NCBI GenBank assembly: GCA_002479805.1
Contig: DLPB01000020.1
Coordinates: 1 to 64,000 of the forward strand
From: Micrococcales bacterium UBA7469
Lineage (GTDB): Bacteria > Actinomycetota > Actinomycetes > Actinomycetales > Microbacteriaceae
Reading direction: 5' to 3'
Length of the DNA: 64,000 nucleotides
Under the pieces are notes generated by a model, which searched no databases, was not told the DNA's origin, and saw only the letters and a program-made list of their open reading frames with translations. The position numbers were made by a program, and so were the translations under genes. Shown here piece by piece: positions 33,809 to 41,783 of the stretch (positions are counted from its first letter, which is position 1; every line of letters starts with the position of its first letter).

Positions 33809-34423
33809 TCATCTCCCAGGAAAACCCATTTGAGTCAAAGAGACATGTTCATTTTGAGGGAATGTGCCAATCAATGTTGCGAGTCGGTTGCCAAACTGCG
33901 GCTCAGTGTTGTCGATTTTTTCGAACCACCTGAGAAATTCGATTCTCGGGTAAAGTTTGAATTTATCCACGTCACCCAAGCTTGCCAAATGAGCAAGATC
34001 CGCGGGAAGCTGGTTTTTCCTAGTAACAGGTGAGAGAACAAAAGATCGGTTCCAAGTTCGTCCATTGTGCGCGACTACATTTCTCAATTCGTTAATTGCC
34101 GCGACCCAACTCTTGAGGGCCGGGGGGTTCAATCTAAAGTCCTCACTGATTTGGTGGGCGATTCCCTGGCCAAGGGCTCGAAGAAATTTGGAAAGGGACC
34201 CGAAGTCAAGTATCTCTACTGCCACCCAAATGGGTAACTTACCTTCATAGCTCTCAATATGCCATTTGACAAAAGCTTCAGATCGACTCAGGGAAGCTAA
34301 TCTGTCTTCGTAGTCTCTCAACCACTTGCCAAAGGCGAGGCAAAGACCACGCTCAGGGCAGTCACTGAACGCGCCAACGCGAACGTTGCTGCCGTCAACT
34401 ATCACTTTGGTTCCCGAGATCAA
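33809..34423 (-). pseudogene. Abi_2 (AbiD/F-like HEPN) abortive infection protein, 5'-truncated
   Basis: The frame encodes 204 residues, but only the part from about residue 33 (KWLRDYEDRLASLSRSEAF) onward matches Abi_2. LPIWVAVEILDFGSLSKFL and the HEPN RNase motif RNVVAHNGRTWNR are present. Full Abi_2 proteins have roughly 100 more N-terminal residues. The first 30 residues here are simply the antisense of the tetR remnant. The homology break is at about 34334-34345. It is therefore a fused fragment, although the frame is intact and keeps the HEPN residues. Confidence 0.75.
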
Positions 34424-34852
34424 CTAATCCGGCAGGCATACCTATCAGCCCTAACCGAGGTAACCATGAGCCAAGGCGCTAGGTTGCAAGCCCTCCCTGC
34501 CGATGCCGATCTTGAGGCTTTTGTAAATGTCTGGCTGGGTCCAGTTTTGAATCCGGAGTCCGTGAGCAAGAGAGAGCGAGAGCTTTGGGCTTTGCTTCAA
34601 AAGGGTTCGGTCGAGAATGCACCGCAGCTCCAGGAGCTTATGCCTTCAATGCAGGAGATGGAGGTTAGCCCGCTTATTGCGATGTTGGCGACCAAACTCC
34701 CACACCTCGAGCAGTCTGAGATTGTGTTTCGCCACAATGCTGTGATGCTTGGCTTGGGTGGATTACTTCGAGGCGCGGTTGAATCGGCGGCTGACTCACA
34801 TGACCAAAGGGCATTCGTTTTGCGTTGGGTACTGGCCAGCCTGCAGGGCTAA
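34340..34852 (+). pseudogene. TetR-family regulator, 5'-truncated
   Basis: From about 34350 the plus strand encodes TLRAVTERANANVAAVNYHF, the second half of a TetR helix-turn-helix, then a normal C-terminal domain to the stop at 34852. The first 20 or so residues of the DNA-binding domain are missing, and upstream the frame meets a stop at 34298. An ATG at 34466 could yield only the ligand-binding part (128 residues). The break coincides with the start of the truncated abi gene on the other strand. It would originally have controlled the following detoxification genes. Confidence 0.8.
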
Positions 34853-34950
34853 CGTTTAGCTACCAGAGCACAAAGTCGCATCGACACCACACCAATTTTT
34901 TGGGGAATACTTCGTTGTCTAGGGGTATTTACTTAAGTGATTGGAGAATC

Positions 34951-35901
34951 ATGAACGTAAACCCACACGGTATTCACCACGTGACCGCCATTGCTGGCGA
35001 CCCGCAGCGCAATGTTGACTTCTACACGAAGGTGCTGGGGCTACGGCTTGTAAAACAAACCGTCAACTTTGACGCTCCGCATGTTTGGCACCTTTACTAC
35101 GGAGACGAAAAAGGTTCTCCGGCTTCGATTTTGACCTTCTTCCCTTGGCCAGGGGTAGCCCGCGGTAAAGATGGTGCCGGGCTCACCACCGCCACCTCCT
35201 TCTCGGTGCCTAATCAGTCGCTGGGTTTCTGGGGTAGCCACCTAGATTCGCTTTCCATCGAATACTCAAGGGGCTTGGACTCGGAGTCCAATGAGCTGAT
35301 TGAACTTCGCGACTTTGATGGCATGAGACTGCAGCTGGTTGGCACATCAGGCGATGGCCGATCTGGCTGGGATGGAGTTGGCAGCATTCCTGCCGAACAC
35401 GCAGTTAAGGGATTGCACTCAGTTGAACTCTCAGAGAGCGCGATTGATCCAACCGCTGCGATGCTCGAGGACTTGCTCGGTATGAACTACACCTCGGAGG
35501 CGGCAGGCCGAGCTAATTTCTCGATGGGCGCTGGCGAATCCGGTGCCAAGGTCGAGGTTATCGGTGGCGTGAAAGATCGTGGATTGCAGGCCGGTGGAAC
35601 TGTTCACCACGTCGCTTTCAGCGCCCCAGATCTTCCAACCATGGAGCTATGGCAACAGGAGCTTTTATCTCGAGGTGTCTCGGTTACTCAGATCATGGAT
35701 CGGCAATACTTCAAGAGCATTTACTTCCGCGAGCCAGGCGGCGTGCTGTTTGAGATAGCAACTGATGACCCGGGGTTCGCAACCGATGAACCACTTCTGG
35801 AGCTCGGCAAGAAACTAAAGTTGCCACCGTGGCTAGAACCAAGTCGCGCTCAAATCGAGGCAAGTTTGCCCCCAATCAAGGTTGATGCAGATGTCAAATA
35901 G
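34951..35901 (+). CDS. Ring-cleaving dioxygenase, VOC superfamily (MhqO-like)
   Basis: This 316-residue protein is started at the ATG at 34951 (TTGGAGA upstream). It has two vicinal-oxygen-chelate halves. GIHHVTAIAGDPQRNVDFYT at residues 5-24 opens the first and TVHHVAFSAPDL near 211-222 the second. YFREPGGVLFEIATDDPGF carries the third metal ligand (Glu). Bacillus MhqO/MhqA relatives act in quinone detoxification. Here an MhqD-like carboxylesterase overlaps its end, repeating that pairing, and a TetR remnant precedes it. A role in degrading or sequestering aromatic electrophiles is inferred. Confidence 0.88.
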   Translation: MNVNPHGIHHVTAIAGDPQRNVDFYTKVLGLRLVKQTVNFDAPHVWHLYYGDEKGSPASILTFFPWPGVARGKDGAGLTTATSFSVPNQSLGFWGSHLDSLSIEYSRGLDSESNELIELRDFDGMRLQLVGTSGDGRSGWDGVGSIPAEHAVKGLHSVELSESAIDPTAAMLEDLLGMNYTSEAAGRANFSMGAGESGAKVEVIGGVKDRGLQAGGTVHHVAFSAPDLPTMELWQQELLSRGVSVTQIMDRQYFKSIYFREPGGVLFEIATDDPGFATDEPLLELGKKLKLPPWLEPSRAQIEASLPPIKVDADVK

Positions 35902-36505
35902 TAACCTAACCAGACCGCACGTCTTTCAGCCTGGAACCAACAACCGAGTGCTTTTGCTTCTTCACGGCACCGGTGCCGATGAGTACGACCTGCTTGGACT
36001 TGGCAGAGCGCTAGATCCAAACGCCAGCCTGCTCTCCCCCAGAGGCATGCACCTCGAAGCCGGTATGAATCGCTTCTTTGAGCGCTACCCGGATGGCACA
36101 TTCAATGAAGCATCGATTGATGCTGCGGTTGCGGAGCTAGCTGCATTTATAGCTGTCGCAACTGACCACTACGAACTGGCAGGTAAAGAGCTGGTCGCGG
36201 TTGGCTTTAGTAACGGCGCTAATACCGCAGCAGCTTTGATGGTCAAGCGACCCGAGGTGCTCGATGCTGCTGTGCTATTTGGGTCAACCAAGCCCTACCA
36301 AAGCCCAGCGCCAGCAGATCTAACCGGTAAGCAAATCTGGTTTGCAAATGGCGATCAAGATTCATATGCGCCGGTAAATATCAGCGAGGACTGGGTAGCG
36401 ACGCTAGCGAGCTTTGGGGCTTCGGTCAGCTGGCTTCGGCATCCCGGTGGTCACCAGATCTCCTCGGCTCACGTAAGTGAAATAGCTAATTCCTTGAGCG
36501 AATAG
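35891..36505 (+). CDS. Carboxylesterase/phospholipase family hydrolase (MhqD-like)
   Basis: This protein of about 204 residues is a small alpha/beta hydrolase with LLLLHGTGADEYDLLGL near residues 19-35. The nucleophile lies in VGFSNGANTA near 112-121, an Asp in FANGDQDSYAPV near 155, and a His in HPGGHQIS near 187. Three starts (35882, 35885, 35891) are in frame; the last has AAGG nine bases upstream. It overlaps the dioxygenase gene by 11 bases. The pair resembles the mhqO-mhqD quinone-response genes. Confidence 0.88.
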   Translation: MSNSNLTRPHVFQPGTNNRVLLLLHGTGADEYDLLGLGRALDPNASLLSPRGMHLEAGMNRFFERYPDGTFNEASIDAAVAELAAFIAVATDHYELAGKELVAVGFSNGANTAAALMVKRPEVLDAAVLFGSTKPYQSPAPADLTGKQIWFANGDQDSYAPVNISEDWVATLASFGASVSWLRHPGGHQISSAHVSEIANSLSE

Positions 36506-36547
36506 AAAGTTCAATCATTCAGTCCCCCAAGTCCCTAGACTCAGGGG

Positions 36548-36949
36548 ATGCTGAATCAAATCTTTCTAAATCTGCCGGTTGAAAACCTGAAAAGGTCGGT
36601 CGAGTTTTTCACCGAGCTGGGCTTTAGCTTCAACCCGCAATTCACAGACGAGACTTCAACCTGCATGATCGTCAACGATTCGATCTACGTGATGCTGATT
36701 GAGCACGAGAAATTTGCAGGGTTTATCGACAAGCCGATTGCACCCAAGGGAGTCACCGAGGCGATTTTTGCTTTTTCCTGCGACACCAAAGCTGCCGTAA
36801 TTGAGCTCTCTGAAAAGGCTCATGGGCTTGGAGCTCGCAAGGTCAACGAACCGCAAGATCTCGGCTTTATGTTCAGCTGGGGATTTGAGGATCTAGATGG
36901 CCACCTCTGGGACATCTTCTGGATGGACCCTGACCACTTAGATAGCTAA
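36548..36949 (+). CDS. VOC family protein (glyoxalase/bleomycin-resistance fold)
   Basis: This 133-residue single-unit VOC protein has QIFLNLPVENLKRSVEFFTE at residues 4-23, SIYVMLIEHEKFAGFI in the middle and WGFEDLDGHLWDIFWMDP near the end. The GHLWDIFW motif supplies the last metal ligand. It resembles the YaeR/PhnB-like glyoxalase group of unknown substrate. A TAGACT six bases before the ATG suggests a leaderless transcript. It overlaps the converging threonine aldolase gene by 12 bases. Confidence 0.85.
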   Translation: MLNQIFLNLPVENLKRSVEFFTELGFSFNPQFTDETSTCMIVNDSIYVMLIEHEKFAGFIDKPIAPKGVTEAIFAFSCDTKAAVIELSEKAHGLGARKVNEPQDLGFMFSWGFEDLDGHLWDIFWMDPDHLDS

Positions 36950-38008
36950 TAGTTCTCGCAGTTTGGCTAGCAGTCCGTCAACGTCAGACTCAGTGGTGTC
37001 AAAGGCACACATCAACCTCACCTGACCAGATGCCTGATTCCAAACATAGAAGCGATAGTGCTGCTGCAATTGCTCAGTAATGTGAGGCGGGAGGATCGGG
37101 AACACCGCATTCGCCTCAGCACGGTTTGGCATCGAAACCTCAGGGTGAGATTTTGCAATTTCAGTTATGCCATCAAACAACCTAGCTGCCATGGCATTGG
37201 CGTGCTTGGCGTTATCGATAGCAACCTTGGCACCATCTTCAAAAAGAGCATTGAGCTGGCAGGAAATAAAGCGCATCTTCGATGCCAACTGCATTGAGGT
37301 CTTTCTCAAAAACGGCAGGGCTGCCGAAAGTGCTTCTCCTACTGCTGTTGAGGTGTCGGTGACAATTACGGCTTCGGCTGCCAGCGCACCGATCTTGGTG
37401 CCACCAAGTGAAACGAGATCGACTCCGACATTGGTGGTGAAGTCAGCGAAGCCTAGACCTAGGGCAGCTGCGGCATTCGAGAGTCTCGCGCCATCAAGGT
37501 GAAGCAGCAGACCATTCTCATGAGCCAAATCTGCCAGGGCTCTAATCTCCTCGGGCTGGTAGAGGGTTCCCATTTCCGTGGTCTGGGTAATGCTGATTAC
37601 TCCCGGCTGAGCTCGGTGCACAAACCCCAGGTCAAAGAGCTGGCTTTTGGCAAGTTCAACCGTGAGCTTGCCGGTCGGAGATGGCACGGTCCAGAGCTTT
37701 AGCCCTGCCATCTTCTCTGGAGCACCGCCCTCATCGGCGTGAATGTGTGCGCTTTCGACGCAAATTACCGCTTCCCAACGCTGGGTCGCCGCCTGCAGTG
37801 CAATTACGTTTGCCCCGGTGCCATTGAAAACCGGAAACCCCTCGGCATTTGCACCAAAAAGTTCTTTGACGACCGCTTGGAAACGCACGGTCTCACTGTC
37901 CTCGCCATAGGCCACCTGATGGCCCTCGTTCACCCGGCCAATCGCACTAAGCACTGCTGGATGAATACCTGCGTAGTTGTCACTGGCAAAACCCCTTTGG
38001 TTATTCAC
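36938..38008 (-). CDS. ltaE: Threonine aldolase family protein
   Basis: This 356-residue PLP enzyme cleaves L-threonine or allo-threonine to glycine and acetaldehyde. It opens with FASDNYAGIHPAVLSAI. The Asp/His environment is LLLHLDGARLSNAAAALG, and the PLP lysine lies in LVSLGGTKIGALAAE near residue 206. The start is the ATG of MNNQRGFASDN, preceded by CCAAGGAG. It is divergent from the PadR-like gene with a 170-base gap that shows no other feature. Confidence 0.92.
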   Translation of the reverse strand: MNNQRGFASDNYAGIHPAVLSAIGRVNEGHQVAYGEDSETVRFQAVVKELFGANAEGFPVFNGTGANVIALQAATQRWEAVICVESAHIHADEGGAPEKMAGLKLWTVPSPTGKLTVELAKSQLFDLGFVHRAQPGVISITQTTEMGTLYQPEEIRALADLAHENGLLLHLDGARLSNAAAALGLGFADFTTNVGVDLVSLGGTKIGALAAEAVIVTDTSTAVGEALSAALPFLRKTSMQLASKMRFISCQLNALFEDGAKVAIDNAKHANAMAARLFDGITEIAKSHPEVSMPNRAEANAVFPILPPHITEQLQQHYRFYVWNQASGQVRLMCAFDTTESDVDGLLAKLRELLAI

Positions 38009-38178
38009 TGCACTCCTTGGGATTGGCTAACTGGTGAAGGTGAAAGGTCGCTATCACGATACCTTGCGGGGGAATTGGACTGCTGCGGTTTGATGAAAGC
38101 AAAGAACTGCGTCGGGAATGATTCCCCAACTCCTGGGCTTGAACTTGGTACAAGAATCCGGAAAGTGAGCAGCTAACT

Positions 38179-38754
38179 ATGGAGACTTATTCAGCAAGTG
38201 ACGACATCCGTGAGATCGTTGATGGGGTTCGCAGAGTCATTACCAGGTCTTTGGCCAACGCTCCGTTTCCTAGCTCCAAGCCTGGCTACAAACCAGACCT
38301 AGAGCTGGCGGTATTAGCCGGATTGAGCGAAGGTGCGAAAAACGGCGCTTCACTTGTGACACACATTCGACTTGCGAGCGCAGGCACATACGCTCCCAGC
38401 CAAGCTCAGATCCAGCAGGTTTTGGAAAGTTTTATCGAAAAGCGCTGGGCAAAGATTGTGGTGGTTGAAGATGCCCGACTGCATGAACTAACCAAAGCAG
38501 GTAGGGCTGAATTTGAAAACCGCAAGGCTCAGCCGGTAGAGCAAGCTGACGCCCACAATCACGCCGGACAGTGCAGCGCTTGCAGTCAAAAGATTCGGGC
38601 GCCACACGCTGGGGTCCTGACGGCCGGAGCAAAGCTTGCTCAGACCGTGGCGGAAGCATCAGCAGCAAATCACGCCAGCAAGCATGAGGCGACAGTTCAA
38701 CTTCTTGAAGAAACTCGTCGCAAGCTGCAGGAGCTTTTGGCAAAGAAGCACTGA
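38179..38754 (+). CDS. PadR-like winged-helix protein with Cys/His-rich insert
   Basis: This 191-residue protein has LELAVLAGLSEGAKNGASLV (residues about 35-54), then SQAQIQQVLESFIEKRWAKI and LHELTKAGRAEFENR. This is the PadR-type winged helix. The middle carries DAHNHAGQCSACSQKIRA, a HxH...CxxC cluster that could bind a metal. The C-terminal helix has LLEETRRKLQELLAKK, a short coiled coil for dimerisation. It lies six bases before an AarF kinase-like gene and probably shares its transcript. The effector is unknown. Confidence 0.75.
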   Translation: METYSASDDIREIVDGVRRVITRSLANAPFPSSKPGYKPDLELAVLAGLSEGAKNGASLVTHIRLASAGTYAPSQAQIQQVLESFIEKRWAKIVVVEDARLHELTKAGRAEFENRKAQPVEQADAHNHAGQCSACSQKIRAPHAGVLTAGAKLAQTVAEASAANHASKHEATVQLLEETRRKLQELLAKKH

Positions 38755-38759
38755 GCTAA

Positions 38760-40442
38760 TTGACTAACCAAATCAACCAAAGCCCCGCGCTAAAAGCGCG
38801 GTATCGGAAAATCGTCAGCTTTGCTGCCTTAGCTTTGGCGCAATCCTGGTGGTATGAAATTGCACTTCCCCAGATTGGGCTCGGCAGTATTTCAAAAGCC
38901 ACCAGAATCAAGCGCTTTCAAAAGATGGCCAGAAGATTTCACAAACTGGCGGCCGAACTCGGTGGCCTAATGATCAAGGCCGGGCAATTCCTCTCCTCGA
39001 GGCTTGATGTATTGCCCAAGGAAATAACCAGCGAACTAGAGGGCCTGCAGGACGAAGTCACACCTGAGCCGATTGATGCGATTCTGGCTCAGCTTTCGAG
39101 CGAGCTGGGCATGGAGGTTTCACTGGCGTTCGAAAGCTTCGAAACCCAACCACTGGCAGCCGCCTCACTGGGCCAAGCGCATCGAGCAAAGCTTCGGCCG
39201 AGGTTTGAATCAGAGCTTGGCTTCACAGACGTGGTGGTCAAGGTGCTTAGGCCAGGCATCGAAGAAATTGTCGAGGTTGACTTAGCTGCGCTTCGAAAGA
39301 TTGGCAAGTGGCTTTCTAAGGTGAAGTTGATTTCTCGCCGAACCGATGCTCCGAAATTAGTTGAAGAATTCGCCCAAACCAGCCTGGAAGAAATCGACTA
39401 CCGCTTTGAAGCTGCCAATTTAGAGCGCTTCAAGGCAAACTTTGCTTCCGACCAAAGAGTTGCCACACCGGAGATTGTCTGGGAGCGCTCCGCCAGACGA
39501 GTGCTGACCTTGAAAGATGTCACCGCTATAAAAATCACGGATGTTGCAACGCTCGATGCCCACGGCATCGACCCGAATGCGGTGGCGGCAGAACTTGCGC
39601 GAGTGACCTTTGAACAATTCTTTGTGCACGGCTTTTTTCATGCCGACCCTCACCCGGGCAACATCTTTGTCACGCCTTCAGATCTTGAGGGCATCGACTT
39701 CACCTTGACGTTTATTGACTTTGGCATGATGGGTCAAATCAGCGACCTGCAGCGAATGAGGCTTCAGAGCTTTATCTTTGCCGTAGTGGCCAGGGATGCC
39801 AGAGCTTGGGTGGCAGCCACCGAAGATCTAGGAGTGCTGCTCCCCTCAGCCGACACCGTGCAGTTGGAGCGGGCGATAGCCGAGCTTTTCAAGCGGTTTG
39901 GAGGTGTAGGCGTTGCGGAACTTACCCAAACCGACCCGAAGGAGATTCGCGAGTTTGCACTGCGCTTTAGCGATTTGGTACTTGCGCTGCCCTTCCAGCT
40001 TCCGGAGAACTACCTGCTTTTGGTGCGCAGCATCTCTGTGATATCAGGCGTTTCAAGTGCGTTGAACAGAAACTTCAACATGTGGGATGCGGTAGATCCC
40101 TTTGCTCGCTCATTGCTAAGTGGCAGCGCCAATCAATCACTAGCTCGAATTGGCAAGGACGCGCTTGGTTTACTAACCACGCTGGCTCGTTTGCCACAGC
40201 GCTTCGATTCGCTGGCTAGTCGCATCGAGCGTGGAGAACTCGTCTATCGCAACCCAGAGCTAGAAAAACGAGTCTCGAAAACTGATCGAAGCCTTCGTTC
40301 GTTAACCTCCGGGTTGGTGTTTGGCGCGCTGCTTTTCGCTGGAATCACCCTGCGCCAAAGTGGTGATCCGCTCGGAGACTGGCTGCTCGTTGGGTCAGTA
40401 CTGCCCTTGGTGCACGCACTGGGGCTTTTTAGAATTCGCTAA
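38760..40442 (+). CDS. AarF/UbiB (ABC1/ADCK) kinase-like protein
   Basis: This 560-residue atypical kinase has the family N-terminal motif LGGLMIKAGQFLSSRLDVLP near residues 72-91. QPLAAASLGQAHRAKL is the Ala-rich loop replacing the Gly-rich loop, followed by VVVKVLRPGIEE. The catalytic-type loop is FFHADPHPGNIFV, then TFIDFGMMG. A C-terminal hydrophobic pair near 515-555 anchors it in the membrane. UbiB relatives support quinone synthesis or lipid handling; actinobacteria use menaquinone, so the exact role is open. TTG start; translation is probably coupled to the PadR-like gene. Confidence 0.92.
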   Translation: MTNQINQSPALKARYRKIVSFAALALAQSWWYEIALPQIGLGSISKATRIKRFQKMARRFHKLAAELGGLMIKAGQFLSSRLDVLPKEITSELEGLQDEVTPEPIDAILAQLSSELGMEVSLAFESFETQPLAAASLGQAHRAKLRPRFESELGFTDVVVKVLRPGIEEIVEVDLAALRKIGKWLSKVKLISRRTDAPKLVEEFAQTSLEEIDYRFEAANLERFKANFASDQRVATPEIVWERSARRVLTLKDVTAIKITDVATLDAHGIDPNAVAAELARVTFEQFFVHGFFHADPHPGNIFVTPSDLEGIDFTLTFIDFGMMGQISDLQRMRLQSFIFAVVARDARAWVAATEDLGVLLPSADTVQLERAIAELFKRFGGVGVAELTQTDPKEIREFALRFSDLVLALPFQLPENYLLLVRSISVISGVSSALNRNFNMWDAVDPFARSLLSGSANQSLARIGKDALGLLTTLARLPQRFDSLASRIERGELVYRNPELEKRVSKTDRSLRSLTSGLVFGALLFAGITLRQSGDPLGDWLLVGSVLPLVHALGLFRIR

Positions 40443-40523
40443 CGGGCTGATAACAACTTAGTGCCCGTGGCGCAGCGCCTTGAACCCAGTCCTAATCTGG
40501 GTCCAAAGACGAATGGGCGACTA

Positions 40524-41699
40524 ATGAAAAGACTTTTGGCAATTGTTGTGGCAATTAGCTTCTTGGCACATCCAACCGCAAGTTTGGGAGCGCCAACCGC
40601 CTATAAAAACTGCGCCGCCTTGAACAAGACCTTCCCTAACGGAGTTGCCCAAACAGCCAAATCTAAGAACCTTGGCAAGGGCCCAATCGCTTCTCCAAAG
40701 GTGGACGCCAAGGTCTATCTGGCGAATAAGAAATTAGATGTCGATAAAGACGGCATCGCCTGCGAGAAGATCAAGCCTGCTACGGGCAATGCAGCTCAGC
40801 CCACCCCAACCACCCCAGCTGGTGCCGGTTTTGCGAATATCGATAAGAACTCCTGGAAAGTTGCCCAGGCCGCGGTGCTGAATGCCGCCAGTGCTGGCAC
40901 CACGATTCCCGCCATCAGCTACCAAGTTGGGCCAGCACTAATTCCAACCCGACTCGAAACCAGAAAGACCGCTCTGGAAAATGCGGCCAAGCTCTGGTCT
41001 AGATGGTTCAGCCCGATTAGCGTGGAGGCCATTTACTGGAGTGAAAATGATGCAGTTTGGGCAGAGGAGAAGCTGCTGAAAGGCTGGAACTACCGCACCA
41101 ACTTGCAACAGATTGCGAATGGTGAACGTGGCAACTGCGGATCGGCTGGAGCCAATGGCGACCCGAGAATCGTTAGCTTCCACGAATGTGTCGGCACCAA
41201 CCTGGAAAACGTTCCAAGCTCAGTGCAGACCACCCCGCACGAATACACCCACCTGTTCCAAAACCAATACGGTGGCTGCGCGCGTTACGACTGGTACTGC
41301 GAAGGTGGTGCAGCGTATTTTGGATCCACCATCGGTAACACCAATGACGCCGACGGATATAAACGCTTGGCTCAACTAAGAACTTGGTCGGGAAACCTAG
41401 GTGCAAACAAAGCACAGGTTGCCGCCGGAGATAAGGCAACCGTGATTCGCCTGCTCACCGAATGGCAGGGTGGTTCTCACACCCGTGATGCTATCGCGGG
41501 TAGCTATTTCCTCGGCAACCTAGCGACCGAGGTGTTAGTGGCAGCAAAGGGTGTTGATACCTGGGCAACCTTCACAATTGCCATGGCAACCGAATCTGAC
41601 TTCGAGGCAAACTTCAAAAAGCACTACGGCATCGATCTGGCCACCTTCTACAAAATCGTTGCCGATTACGTGGTTTCGCAGCCTGAAATTTTCAATTAG
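40524..41699 (+). CDS. Secreted Excalibur-domain protein with HExxH metallopeptidase-like domain
   Basis: This 391-residue protein is started at the ATG at 40524. It gives a clean signal peptide (MKRLLAIVVAISFLAHPTAS, cut near residue 22). The Excalibur calcium-binding domain covers about 26-82, ending in LDVDKDGIACEK. A Pro/Thr linker follows. A larger domain holds PHEYTHLFQNQYGG (H239, E240, H243) and CEGGAAYFG (E260), the spacing of a gluzincin zinc site. Six cysteines in this part fit an extracellular protein. I do not recognise the peptidase family. The longer GTG frame at 40461 would put 21 residues before the signal peptide. Confidence 0.8.
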   Translation: MKRLLAIVVAISFLAHPTASLGAPTAYKNCAALNKTFPNGVAQTAKSKNLGKGPIASPKVDAKVYLANKKLDVDKDGIACEKIKPATGNAAQPTPTTPAGAGFANIDKNSWKVAQAAVLNAASAGTTIPAISYQVGPALIPTRLETRKTALENAAKLWSRWFSPISVEAIYWSENDAVWAEEKLLKGWNYRTNLQQIANGERGNCGSAGANGDPRIVSFHECVGTNLENVPSSVQTTPHEYTHLFQNQYGGCARYDWYCEGGAAYFGSTIGNTNDADGYKRLAQLRTWSGNLGANKAQVAAGDKATVIRLLTEWQGGSHTRDAIAGSYFLGNLATEVLVAAKGVDTWATFTIAMATESDFEANFKKHYGIDLATFYKIVADYVVSQPEIFN

Positions 41700-41783
41700 G
41701 TGACCATCAGAAAAGTTACAAACCGCGAAATTCTGAGTCTGCTTCAGGAGTAATGTGGTCTGCGCATCATTAGACAGGCTCAA

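Noticed and set aside
30440..34900. Second copy of the tRNA-Ser 3' end as an att site
   Set aside because: I looked for the GGTTCGAATCCCCC region downstream and found none, so integration is only suggested by context.
41700..41783. Riboswitch (for example c-di-AMP ydaO type) before kup
   Set aside because: The 84-base leader is too short and lacks the stems expected for that class.
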